A stretch of DNA of 32,314 bases from a virus, in the IMG/VR virus record IMGVR_UViG_3300008952_000181, positions 1-32,314 of that record. One strand, written 5' to 3'. Under the pieces are notes generated by a model, which was not told where the DNA came from, did not search any database, and saw only the letters and a list, made by a program, of their open reading frames with translations. Shown one piece after another: positions 1 to 8,236 of the stretch; within the stretch, counting starts at the first letter, position 1, and each line of letters starts with the position of its first letter. A program made the translations under genes and the position numbers.

Positions 1-474
1 GGGTCCCATCCTCATTTGGACAGCATGCAGAACAATCAGTTCACCTTCTTTTATGACAGCGCGACGCTCAAGGTGTCCATGAAGGTCGACGGTGCAGAGT
101 TGACTGGCAGCGTGGCCAGCATAGCTGCTCCTGCCGGCAGTAGCCTTTCGGCTGCTGGCCTGTACGGCGAGAGCTCTTACAGTAGCGGAGGAGCTTCCGG
201 CTACAGCTCGGGCATGAATGCGTGCTCGGCAGCCGGCAGTTCTTCGGGCACCTCACAGGGTTGGTACCGAAATTCAGACGGCACACAAGTCTACGAAGAC
301 AGTGCAGGTTCCACTGCGGTCAGCCTCAGTGCCGGCGGCTACTTCTGGCTAGCCAATGGAGGCTCGAAGTATCGTTTCTACATAACCACTGCTGGAGTAG
401 TATATACACGACCCTCAGCCTCCGGAGGATCAACTACCAATCTGGATTCCACGGCCGGCAGTGTCAGCTGCTGA
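1..474 (+). CDS. 5'-truncated Gly/Ser-rich protein, probable virion structural protein (C-terminal part)
   Basis: The reading frame is open from the first base of the window to a TGA at 472-474, so the true start lies upstream. A TTG at 16 and an ATG at 25 exist, but neither has a Shine-Dalgarno sequence. The visible 157 codons begin with a beta-strand-like stretch (QFTFFYDSATLKVSMKV). A low-complexity Ser/Gly/Ala segment follows, then an aromatic-rich tail (GWYRNSDGTQVY, GGYFWLANGGSKYRFYITT). Such composition is typical of exposed fibre or decoration regions of virion proteins, but I recognise no family. Its place just ahead of a run of structural genes supports a virion role; that is inference. 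Confidence 0.6.
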   Translation, partial: GSHPHLDSMQNNQFTFFYDSATLKVSMKVDGAELTGSVASIAAPAGSSLSAAGLYGESSYSSGGASGYSSGMNACSAAGSSSGTSQGWYRNSDGTQVYEDSAGSTAVSLSAGGYFWLANGGSKYRFYITTAGVVYTRPSASGGSTTNLDSTAGSVSC

Positions 475-568
475 TACCACCTCCGTTTACTACTACAGCC
501 GCTGAACATATTATACACTACTGAGGGAGGTAGTTGCATGGTTTTTCGGTTGTTTTGCCACATTTATC

Positions 569-588
569 CGCCCTCTACAAGCAGGGCG
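569..588 (+). other. Short hairpin in the 475-606 intergenic gap
   Basis: CGCCCT and AGGGCG form a perfect 6-bp inverted repeat around an 8-base loop, 19 bases before the next start codon. No T-run follows, so it is not a convincing intrinsic terminator. The rest of the 132-base gap holds a TATTATA-like run near 509-514 and an AGGGAGG at 523-529 not followed by a supported gene. It may be a leader structure or an mRNA processing site; function unknown. Confidence 0.25.
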
Positions 589-606
589 ATGCGATAGTTA
601 TAAGAG

Positions 607-1581
607 ATGGCAGGCATACTAAACAATAAAGAGCGCATCATTGATTTCATTGTCACCACAGAAGGCATGCGTCAAGCGACAGCTGGTCAGATGAAGATCG
701 AGTTTGCGTCTTTTACCGACTATCACACGTTTTATGCTCAGAGCGGCTCTTCTGGCGGAGGCGATCCCATTGGAGCCCCTGGCGTGGCAGCTGATGCTTC
801 GAAGCGCATTTTTTTCGAAGCCACCAATCGGTTTCAGGATGTGATAGTTCCTGAGCTTGAGGCAGGCATTGCTATGCGCCCACTCAAGACAGCAGATTTT
901 GATTTTGGCGGTAAATTAATAGCTTCGGGTTCCTATAACGCTGGGTTTGCTCAACAGACAACAATCCTCTCGGGTAGCAATCTGCTTGCTGATGCTGACC
1001 GAGCACTAAAGGGGCTAGCCAACAACTTTAAAGATCAGCGCATTCTGGCTACTGCAGATGAGTTTTCTGATACTAGTGATTTTATTCTAGCATTAGCAAC
1101 AGGCAGTTATAAACTTACAGATTCTACTCAATATCTGCGCGCAGATGCGCACGGCCTCGCGAACATTGAAGATGCGCCGAGTTTATTTTCTGACTTTCGC
1201 TTTTCGCATTTTCCTAATTTTCGTTACCTCCCTCCAAGGAACGTGCCTTCTCCAGATAACCCCGGTGGAACTACGTTGGGAATGTATCCTCGACTCAATG
1301 AAGAAGCTCCAAAATCGCTGGCAGAGCTAGAAAGTTTTTTGGCACTTAAAAACCGCGTAGTAGTTAATTTTGAGGATACTTCTCGGGAGAATAATTTGAT
1401 AGGCCAAGTTTTTGAGATCCATGGCCGAGAATGCGATAAGCTTTCTATTGTTGACTTTGGAGAATTCGGTGACGATGATCCGTTTAGCCCTGGTAAAAGA
1501 GTATTCTTTGTAGGAAAGTTGCGAAAGGACGAAAGCGGATCTGAGACATTTTTGGGTATTTTTACGATAGTGTTTGATTGA
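607..1581 (+). CDS. Virion structural protein, paralogue of the 10141-10848 product
   Basis: 324 residues, ATG start with only a weak AAGAG just upstream. The N-terminus (GILNNKERIIDFIVTTEGMR, then KIEFASFTDYHTFY) matches in pattern the start of the protein at 10141-10848 (IIIDAVLTDEGRR, FQIAFFSLADDEVDY). Both later carry an FFEA/IFEA segment. This shared opening of about 45 residues recurs, to my recollection, in uncharacterised structural proteins of large marine T4-like phages. The C-terminus (VFFVGKLRKDESGSETFLGIFTIVFD region) loosely resembles the closing module of the 10862 and 12256 products. The stop overlaps the next start by one base (TGATG), implying translational coupling. The exact role (baseplate, neck or surface) is not determinable here. 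Confidence 0.7.
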   Translation: MAGILNNKERIIDFIVTTEGMRQATAGQMKIEFASFTDYHTFYAQSGSSGGGDPIGAPGVAADASKRIFFEATNRFQDVIVPELEAGIAMRPLKTADFDFGGKLIASGSYNAGFAQQTTILSGSNLLADADRALKGLANNFKDQRILATADEFSDTSDFILALATGSYKLTDSTQYLRADAHGLANIEDAPSLFSDFRFSHFPNFRYLPPRNVPSPDNPGGTTLGMYPRLNEEAPKSLAELESFLALKNRVVVNFEDTSRENNLIGQVFEIHGRECDKLSIVDFGEFGDDDPFSPGKRVFFVGKLRKDESGSETFLGIFTIVFD

Positions 1582-2924
1582 TGAAAGTAGTTGTTCCTCC
1601 AATTAAGGCGGTTAGGTTCAAGGATGTTGGTGAGTTTTCTCATGGCAAAAGCGATCTGACTTTAGTGGACGTAATCAACGATACTAAGCAAGAAGTTTTC
1701 CAAAATGATTTTATCGATACCCCTGGAGCTTTTGTCTATGAGATAGACTTGGCGATCAATGTTGCACGAGCAACGTCTATGGGAGTAGAGTCCTTAGCCC
1801 TAGAATTTTATATGGATAATCCTAACGTGCGACGACCGATTGATCGATCACAATCTAGAGCGCAGCGCGCTGTCGGCAGTCATGATGCAGAACGTAGTTT
1901 TTTCAATAAACAAAAACCAGCTTTTGCATCTGCTGTAATAGATCTAGGCCTAAATTTACCTGACCTTAATTTTACAGGTGAGAATAGTTCCCAAGTAGGG
2001 TTTGTTACACAGAGAGTGCTTTTGCCTACCAAGCCTACTACGCGCGGCCCTCTTTCGGCATCTCCTATCAGAGCAACGCCTACGCAGACGTCTGATCCTC
2101 GCGCAGCACCCGTTATCCGTAAAGAGATTCTTCAGAACGGTGGTGATCCCTTTAACATGCTTTCAACTCCTAAGCTGGGCATTCCGTTACTTGGGTCTCA
2201 AGCTATGCGCGGGAATAGCAAATATGATTCTATTCCAATGCAAGATCCTGCGCCTCTCATTTCCAGTGTCGATATTCAAGAAAGAAGATCACTAATTCAG
2301 ACTTGGAAAAAACTGAGGGAGCTAGATGAGGGCGACTCAAACGATGCTTATGCGTTAGCTAACGCGCTAGCTGGCAATGCTAACAGCTACTCCACTAAGA
2401 CCTTGGGTTATAGCGCTATTTTGGTTGGTAGTAAAACGAGGATTCGCAGAAGGATAGAACTACCAAAGAGGGTCGTGGGATTAAAAAACAGGTTTTTTGT
2501 AAAGATGACACCCATCGTGAGGACTGATAACCTCACTTCTACCCAAGCCTATGCGATTCCTTCGTTTTTTAGTGTTGGTCACCTTAAGAAGGTAGATTCG
2601 ATTTTTCATCCGCGCATTGCACCGAGCTTGATCATAAGAAGCAGCGCGCCGGGCAGAATAGAGTTGGCAGTAGAGCAAATAGACCCTACTGCAAGAAGCA
2701 TCGTTGTCACTAGGCGAATATACTCGCCACGTTTAAGCCCGTCCTTGGGGCCCGCAACTGTCATTCAACGAATATCGACCCCTCCTGGGGAAACTTTTCA
2801 CACGATCGTAGATCTAGGTGTGCCCAATAATACACTGAACACAGTCGTATATCGAGCAACTGCTATTGGCACGACCCCAGGGCATACTCCAACGAGAGGT
2901 CTTTCTATTAAGGGGGCAGAGTAA
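1581..2924 (+). CDS. Virion structural protein with C-terminal fibronectin-III-like segment
   Basis: I start it at the ATG at 1581, which shares its A with the upstream TGA, rather than at the TTG one codon earlier. The 447 residues are Ser/Pro/Arg-rich with no transmembrane segment or signal peptide. An N-terminal part (about 1-100) contains predicted strands (TLVDVINDTKQEV, AFVYEIDLAINVARA). The last 100 or so residues (IELAVEQIDPTARSIVVTRR, HTIVDLGVPNNTLNTVVYRA) have the alternating-strand pattern of a fibronectin-III-like beta sandwich. It sits between related-looking structural genes and is probably a virion component. I recognise no named family, and the fold call is by eye. Confidence 0.65.
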   Translation: MKVVVPPIKAVRFKDVGEFSHGKSDLTLVDVINDTKQEVFQNDFIDTPGAFVYEIDLAINVARATSMGVESLALEFYMDNPNVRRPIDRSQSRAQRAVGSHDAERSFFNKQKPAFASAVIDLGLNLPDLNFTGENSSQVGFVTQRVLLPTKPTTRGPLSASPIRATPTQTSDPRAAPVIRKEILQNGGDPFNMLSTPKLGIPLLGSQAMRGNSKYDSIPMQDPAPLISSVDIQERRSLIQTWKKLRELDEGDSNDAYALANALAGNANSYSTKTLGYSAILVGSKTRIRRRIELPKRVVGLKNRFFVKMTPIVRTDNLTSTQAYAIPSFFSVGHLKKVDSIFHPRIAPSLIIRSSAPGRIELAVEQIDPTARSIVVTRRIYSPRLSPSLGPATVIQRISTPPGETFHTIVDLGVPNNTLNTVVYRATAIGTTPGHTPTRGLSIKGAE

Positions 2925-2926
2925 AA

Positions 2927-4255
2927 ATGGAGATGGCGAACTCGGTGCCTCCTATGGCTATAGTTGCATACAACATGCAGGACCACGTCGCGATCGTAGC
3001 GACCCACATTCCGGAAGATGTTGTAAGAATGAGACTATTGAGAGAAGATCTTGCAAATACAGGCGATCTAGCGAGCCGAGTGGCAGTTATTGCTGCCACA
3101 AGCGACAACACTTTCCAGGTTGCTACATCCCCAGGCGGCCGCTATGTTTTTTATGATCGTTCAGCACTGCCGGGCCGTGGTTATCGCTACTTTGCTGTGC
3201 TTCAAAAGCAGCGTGGAAAAGAATTTATTGGAGAATCAGAAGAGCTGTTTGTTAGAATCTATCCCAGCGCTGCCATTCCTTTTGATGTGTCGCTAGAAGA
3301 CCTTTCGTTAGCACCATATAGGGGTGCTAACGGGAATTCGAGTCCTACTAAACAAGTGTCTTTTAACATAGTTTCGACGCCGTTAGATACAAAGATAGAC
3401 GAAGTGTTAGGACTCATGCAACAGGCCGGGGTATCACAAATTTTTATACAAGAAGTAGAGACTAATCGTGCACGATTTCGAGATTTGATAATGTTAAATG
3501 TGGAAAGAGTGAACATGCAGACGGGTAACAGGGAGTCGTTCGGACTCCACCCGCCCGGAATATTCAGAGACAATAGAGACACGCGCTCTGTCAACAATGT
3601 AGTGGACTTGGAAGACAATTCTAGATACACATATTTTGTCAAGATCTGCGTACGCCCAGCTCAAGCACTACTTAGTAGCGTGTTTGTCGGTTATTCAGAT
3701 GCTGCGCAGCCCGGAATAGAAAGCAAGAAGTTTCTTGCTCAGAAGTTTCTTAGCATTTATACCAATGTTTTTGCGGGAAGCCCGGGCGGTGCCCTTCCGT
3801 CTGATACCGAACTGTTGGAAGGTATTCCCCCTTTGGATAGCTTCGAAGCTGGCTATACCGGCCGGGAAGTGACGATTGACGCCAGCTTCCCTTCCACGGG
3901 GCCCCAGCCCACCAATCTCAAAGGCCACGTCACGCGGCCCTATTATTGTGATATAGACTGGGACGTTTCAGGTGAAGTAACGAGGCACGTCGATTACGCT
4001 GTGGTTTTAGTCAACGTCAATGGCGAAAGTTCTACCCTCGCCAGCGTCGATGTCAGCGACGCTGGCGCGACGGCTTACTATCGTGACTACTCCGGAATAT
4101 GGAACACTCCGGGAACAGTAACTTATACAGTGAGATACATGTACAGAAACGGCCGGCCGAGTGTAGCGAGCCGAGCATTCACAGTTACAAACCCTAGTGA
4201 TTTGCCGTCTGGCTTTGACGACGGCGTCATTGAAGGGGACGGAGCCACCCAATGA
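2927..4255 (+). CDS. Virion structural protein with fibronectin-III-like domains
   Basis: 442 residues, ATG at 2927, two bases after the previous stop and preceded by an AAGGGGG run that can pair with 16S rRNA. Residues about 25-110 (RMRLLREDLANTGDL, YVFYDRSALPGRGYRYFAVL, GESEELFV) follow the fibronectin-III strand pattern, with the typical D..L..G..Y.Y.. edge. A second beta-sandwich-like region lies near the C-terminus (YYCDIDWDVSGEVTRHVDYA, TVTYTVRYMYRNGRPSVASR). Such domains are common on phage surface and tail proteins, where they may contact cell-surface carbohydrate. The stop overlaps the next ATG by four bases (ATGA). A function beyond virion component is inference. Confidence 0.65.
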   Translation: MEMANSVPPMAIVAYNMQDHVAIVATHIPEDVVRMRLLREDLANTGDLASRVAVIAATSDNTFQVATSPGGRYVFYDRSALPGRGYRYFAVLQKQRGKEFIGESEELFVRIYPSAAIPFDVSLEDLSLAPYRGANGNSSPTKQVSFNIVSTPLDTKIDEVLGLMQQAGVSQIFIQEVETNRARFRDLIMLNVERVNMQTGNRESFGLHPPGIFRDNRDTRSVNNVVDLEDNSRYTYFVKICVRPAQALLSSVFVGYSDAAQPGIESKKFLAQKFLSIYTNVFAGSPGGALPSDTELLEGIPPLDSFEAGYTGREVTIDASFPSTGPQPTNLKGHVTRPYYCDIDWDVSGEVTRHVDYAVVLVNVNGESSTLASVDVSDAGATAYYRDYSGIWNTPGTVTYTVRYMYRNGRPSVASRAFTVTNPSDLPSGFDDGVIEGDGATQ

Positions 4256-7200
4256 GCCTCTCCCCAGACTCCAATACTGCTCCAATTTCCCCATCGGAAG
4301 CGTTAGACAGAAATATTTTGACGGTGGGCACAGACCCTCCAGAGATCGAAGAGAACCTCCCGTTGGTGCAGCTCGAACTTCAACCTGCCGACGAAATACC
4401 CAGCAGTGATGGCAGTCCAGAACCAGGTTTTGCAAACCTTGAGACGGATCGCACCGTTCCTTATGCGGTGGTTTCGATCCAAGGGAAGAATATAGATAAA
4501 TTGCTGGATTTAATCGATGCAAAAAGATTAGAGAAGCAATTGCAAGAAACCGTTTTGGCGCACCTTTACTCAGTCACGGAAGGCCCAATTGGCAATCCTG
4601 ATTTGGTATTTTCACTGTTGGAACAAGTGGATCAAGAGGTTGAAGACGTCGCTTCTTCTCTTGCAGCAGTTGAGTCGCTCACTCTGTTGTACGAAAACCT
4701 TAATGCAGATTTCGATCGTTTAGTACAAACTTCGAATGCCACTAATTTAGTGATGAATAACATAGAAAAGCTGGGGATTGATCCACTGGTGTATGCAGAA
4801 AAGACTTCTGTGACAGATTACGTACAGTTGATTGAGAGAGCATCAGGCATGCCAGACTTGGCAGACAGGTCTAACCTTAACAATTCGCAAATGTACTTGC
4901 AAGCCCTGTGGGAGATGGATTTTACTTTGAGGTATGGTGCATCAGCAGGCTTCGTGGATGCCGGTGCACTGGATCGAAATGCACCATTAGGCGATCGCCT
5001 CGCCGTAAATCCGTGGAGTGGACATGGTCAACAAGGCGTCGCCGGCGTGGAGGACTTGCAAGCAGGCCTAATGCCCATGAGCAGAATGGCCCCAGCTGAT
5101 CAACAACGGGAGGTCACCCGGACCTTCGGCGTCGGATACGATGGTTTGGCCACCCATGACCCCTGGGATTCCAGGCCCGAAGCGACGACGACGAATTCGG
5201 TTATTACCAACAGGAGCATGCTGTGGCGTACTGGTTACTTCTGCGCTGTGGTGGCTAGAGAGTTTCTGGTGTCAGCTGGTATCTCGCGGATTGGAGCCAC
5301 CCCGACGGCCCAATCTTTTGGCTTCGCCTCAGGCGATTTGCTCGCGTCATCACTCGGCCTTCATGAGTTCGATGGCTCCGATGTGTCAGACATCCCCGTG
5401 AACTCCTTAGCGAGCTTGATCTCAGCTGGATCGCTCCCAGGTTCACCCACCGGACGCGCAGATTTGCTAGAACTGCAGCACGGTGGATACCGAGAACAAG
5501 CTGATTTAGATTCGGGCGATGTCCGGACCGCTAAGTATTGGTTGGACTCCGTTAAGAGTCATCCGTTCGACAACTACGTGGGAGATTATACGGATAAGCT
5601 ACACAGTGCGCAAGGGAGGCTTTCTGCTGCAGAAGGGCTGTTTGGCACTCTGCTCAACAGAGATCAAAAGAGGGTTCTCACCACTCCACGAGGCCTCTTT
5701 ACGAGGGTGATCAAGGATTTTGCCATCATGATGGAAGGCATAACGTCGGCTAAATCCGATCCTGCCATCCTGCAGCAGACACTGGCCAGTTTTTTGTTAT
5801 TGAAGCAGGCCATGGCCGACGATGGAACCATAGACTCTCCTGCCCACATAAATGCGGACAACTTCGGCATCTCGGACCCTGGCTTGAGCAAAGAAGGCCT
5901 GGACGACCCCACTCTTCGTAAATGGCTGAGGCGAGTTTTAGTGCGTCGCATCGCGGCTGTTGTTGTCAACTCTCGAAAGGCCGCAGGCTTGGCAGATTAT
6001 TATAGTAGCGTAGCAGATTACGCCGTCCTGACCCGCGCGCAGGGCGCCGGCGCCGGTGGACACCATATCCAGGCGTCACCAGAATCAGCGAAGGCGATGA
6101 GGCTCAGCGGCCGTCCAGAGAGTATTCCAGCAGCTCACGGCGATCCCCACTACGACAGCAGCTGGTTAGGGTATTGCATAAGTACTTATGCATTGGCCGC
6201 CAAGCACAAGAGCTCGGGTGCTGCATGGGATGCCCCCGGGCCCCATGTGGACCAAATCACCGTTCCGGGCTGGGTGCTGGCATATCAAATCGTCCAACAA
6301 GGCAGACCCGACGGACCGGTGGCATCCCCCTATAGTATCGTGACAGTGATTGCTAAGATATTCGAAGATCTAGAGGCGGAAGCACTAGCTTTGGCCGGCT
6401 CAGACGGCAATTATCTTCGGCCTTCGAGGACATCGTTGTTCTCTGGCTGGGATTTTTCTGGGGTCGTCTCAAAGATCGCCAGTTGCTTCATGTACTTGAC
6501 CTACCAGTTTACCAATGTTCGCATCTACGCGAACGGAAGACGGATCGATGCTGGCGAACCCAGCGGACCCTGGGGCCAGGTCCAGGGCGATTTCATGCAA
6601 CTCGAGCAGCGGGTGCTCTTCGAGGGCAGCACATCCATCGACGACCCCACTAACAACAGCCGGTTGTTTCTTGCTGCGCTCGCTGCAGCTTCGGAATCTG
6701 ATGATCTTTCCGGATTGGTCACGCCTGACGGCTACCTCACAGCTACCCCGGTCGGAGGCGACCGCATCCCAGAGCTCCGGTCTCTGAATAGGTCGGCCCG
6801 CTGCCCGTCGGCTAGAGAGTTGATCGACATGATGAATGATTTGGCCTATGAAGACGGAGTGCCTACTGATATGTTTGCGATCGCTAAGGCTTTAGTAGGT
6901 AATACTGTTAAGAGTACTGCCGCTTTTCGCACGATGGCAGCGACGTTAAATGGCAATACCCCGGCTGAGTCTTCTAATGAGGCTGCCATATTCCGAAAGA
7001 TCCAATCTAGCGATCGCGAGGCAGACTTTTTAAAAAGCCTGTCAATAGCTCAGATCACTGCAGCACGCGCACGGTTGCATTCCATAAAAAACGCTTCCGC
7101 GCCAGGCTACTCAGTCAACCGATCTTCTGCAGCACTCTATAAGGCCTATAAGATGCTGTGGCATAAGAAGCTTAGCCAATGGAGCGTCCGCGGTGAGCAT

Positions 7201-8235
7201 GCGGCACTGTGCTTCATAGGTCTTCCTGCAGGTTCCATGAACGCGAAGATCGCAGCGCTGGAATCCCCGCCACAAGAAACCCTTCCACCGGTTCTTGAAT
7301 ACAATATAGATAAAGTCGGCGGCGCGCTTCCTACCATGGTCTTTAGCCCTAGGCACTACCAGTTTCTTTTAGGATGCAGCACTACTACAGAGCTGCTAGA
7401 ACAAGCATTCATGACAGAACCGATTCCGACGACTTTTGACGATCTAGTCATGAGCATCAAGTTCAACTTTCGAAGGAATTTAGAGCCGCAGTCTGGACTA
7501 GAATTGCTAGATCAAGCCCAGCAGGCTGGAATCGCGCGCGATAATAGGCTGGGAGTGTTACACAACACCCTAGAGTCCTTCCTATGGAAGAACTTGTATC
7601 AAGAGTTGACTGGCTATGCGTTTTTGGATCACCAGCTAGTATTAGAGCCTTTGGATGCTCGTTCTGCATCAACCATGCAGTTAGCGCGGGAATTAGTAAA
7701 ACCGATGGGAGTAGAAGAGGGAGATGTAAACAACTTCTTTCGATTCGAGGGCACTGACGTGCTGTTGCCTGGAAGTACACAGTTAGAAAGGTTGCTGCAG
7801 CCTCAAGTGACTAGCATTTCTGGATCCTATGCGTATAGCGTACCTAGGATTACGCCTGCACAAGCCGAAGTTATCTACAGTTTTTTTTCTACCAAACCTT
7901 TTTTTGTTGGTAAAGTGAGAGAGATGACGATGGCTCGAGTGGCGTTTGATAGAATGGATGCAATATTTCAAGACATAGAGGGCTTTCATTTAGACTTCGG
8001 AGCGTCCTCGCCGCCACATGGCACAGCAGAACGTGATGCATTCGACGCCTACGGAGAGGAAGCTGCAGCTGCTGAGGCCGTCCACAACGCCGTCACTGCA
8101 GGAGGCCAAAACCGTGGCACTAATACCCATCCCGAACCCGACGCCTTTTTCACCCAAGGCCTAAGGGCAGACAAGACTGTTCAGCTGCCTTCGTTATACG
8201 TTGGCGCTCGACTGTGGGACGGAGGCGAGTATTGA
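4252..8235 (+). CDS. Very large protein of unknown function, probable virion structural protein
   Basis: 1327 residues, starting at an ATG that overlaps the preceding stop (ATGA). After a Pro/Glu-rich first 70 residues comes a helical, possibly coiled-coil stretch (about 80-190: NIDKLLDLIDAKRLEKQLQE, FSLLEQVDQEVEDVASSLAA). The remainder is mixed and soluble-looking, with no hydrophobic segment, signal peptide or enzymatic motif I recognise. The central part (about nt 5000-6800) is visibly richer in G+C than the first 700 bases and the last kilobase, hinting at a mosaic gene. Size and neighbours suggest a structural component, such as a baseplate or head-associated protein or a protein injected with the DNA; none of these is demonstrated. 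Confidence 0.65.
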   Translation: MSLSPDSNTAPISPSEALDRNILTVGTDPPEIEENLPLVQLELQPADEIPSSDGSPEPGFANLETDRTVPYAVVSIQGKNIDKLLDLIDAKRLEKQLQETVLAHLYSVTEGPIGNPDLVFSLLEQVDQEVEDVASSLAAVESLTLLYENLNADFDRLVQTSNATNLVMNNIEKLGIDPLVYAEKTSVTDYVQLIERASGMPDLADRSNLNNSQMYLQALWEMDFTLRYGASAGFVDAGALDRNAPLGDRLAVNPWSGHGQQGVAGVEDLQAGLMPMSRMAPADQQREVTRTFGVGYDGLATHDPWDSRPEATTTNSVITNRSMLWRTGYFCAVVAREFLVSAGISRIGATPTAQSFGFASGDLLASSLGLHEFDGSDVSDIPVNSLASLISAGSLPGSPTGRADLLELQHGGYREQADLDSGDVRTAKYWLDSVKSHPFDNYVGDYTDKLHSAQGRLSAAEGLFGTLLNRDQKRVLTTPRGLFTRVIKDFAIMMEGITSAKSDPAILQQTLASFLLLKQAMADDGTIDSPAHINADNFGISDPGLSKEGLDDPTLRKWLRRVLVRRIAAVVVNSRKAAGLADYYSSVADYAVLTRAQGAGAGGHHIQASPESAKAMRLSGRPESIPAAHGDPHYDSSWLGYCISTYALAAKHKSSGAAWDAPGPHVDQITVPGWVLAYQIVQQGRPDGPVASPYSIVTVIAKIFEDLEAEALALAGSDGNYLRPSRTSLFSGWDFSGVVSKIASCFMYLTYQFTNVRIYANGRRIDAGEPSGPWGQVQGDFMQLEQRVLFEGSTSIDDPTNNSRLFLAALAAASESDDLSGLVTPDGYLTATPVGGDRIPELRSLNRSARCPSARELIDMMNDLAYEDGVPTDMFAIAKALVGNTVKSTAAFRTMAATLNGNTPAESSNEAAIFRKIQSSDREADFLKSLSIAQITAARARLHSIKNASAPGYSVNRSSAALYKAYKMLWHKKLSQWSVRGEHAALCFIGLPAGSMNAKIAALESPPQETLPPVLEYNIDKVGGALPTMVFSPRHYQFLLGCSTTTELLEQAFMTEPIPTTFDDLVMSIKFNFRRNLEPQSGLELLDQAQQAGIARDNRLGVLHNTLESFLWKNLYQELTGYAFLDHQLVLEPLDARSASTMQLARELVKPMGVEEGDVNNFFRFEGTDVLLPGSTQLERLLQPQVTSISGSYAYSVPRITPAQAEVIYSFFSTKPFFVGKVREMTMARVAFDRMDAIFQDIEGFHLDFGASSPPHGTAERDAFDAYGEEAAAAEAVHNAVTAGGQNRGTNTHPEPDAFFTQGLRADKTVQLPSLYVGARLWDGGEY

Positions 8236-8236
8236 T

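Noticed and set aside
569-588. Hairpin considered as an intrinsic terminator after the first gene
   Set aside because: The stem is only six base pairs and no T-run follows; kept only as an unexplained hairpin.
8201-8236. Alternative TTG start adding 12 residues to the 8237 gene
   Set aside because: The ATG at 8237 has GGAGG 11 bases upstream and follows the previous stop directly, while the TTG would lie inside the upstream coding region without a ribosome site.
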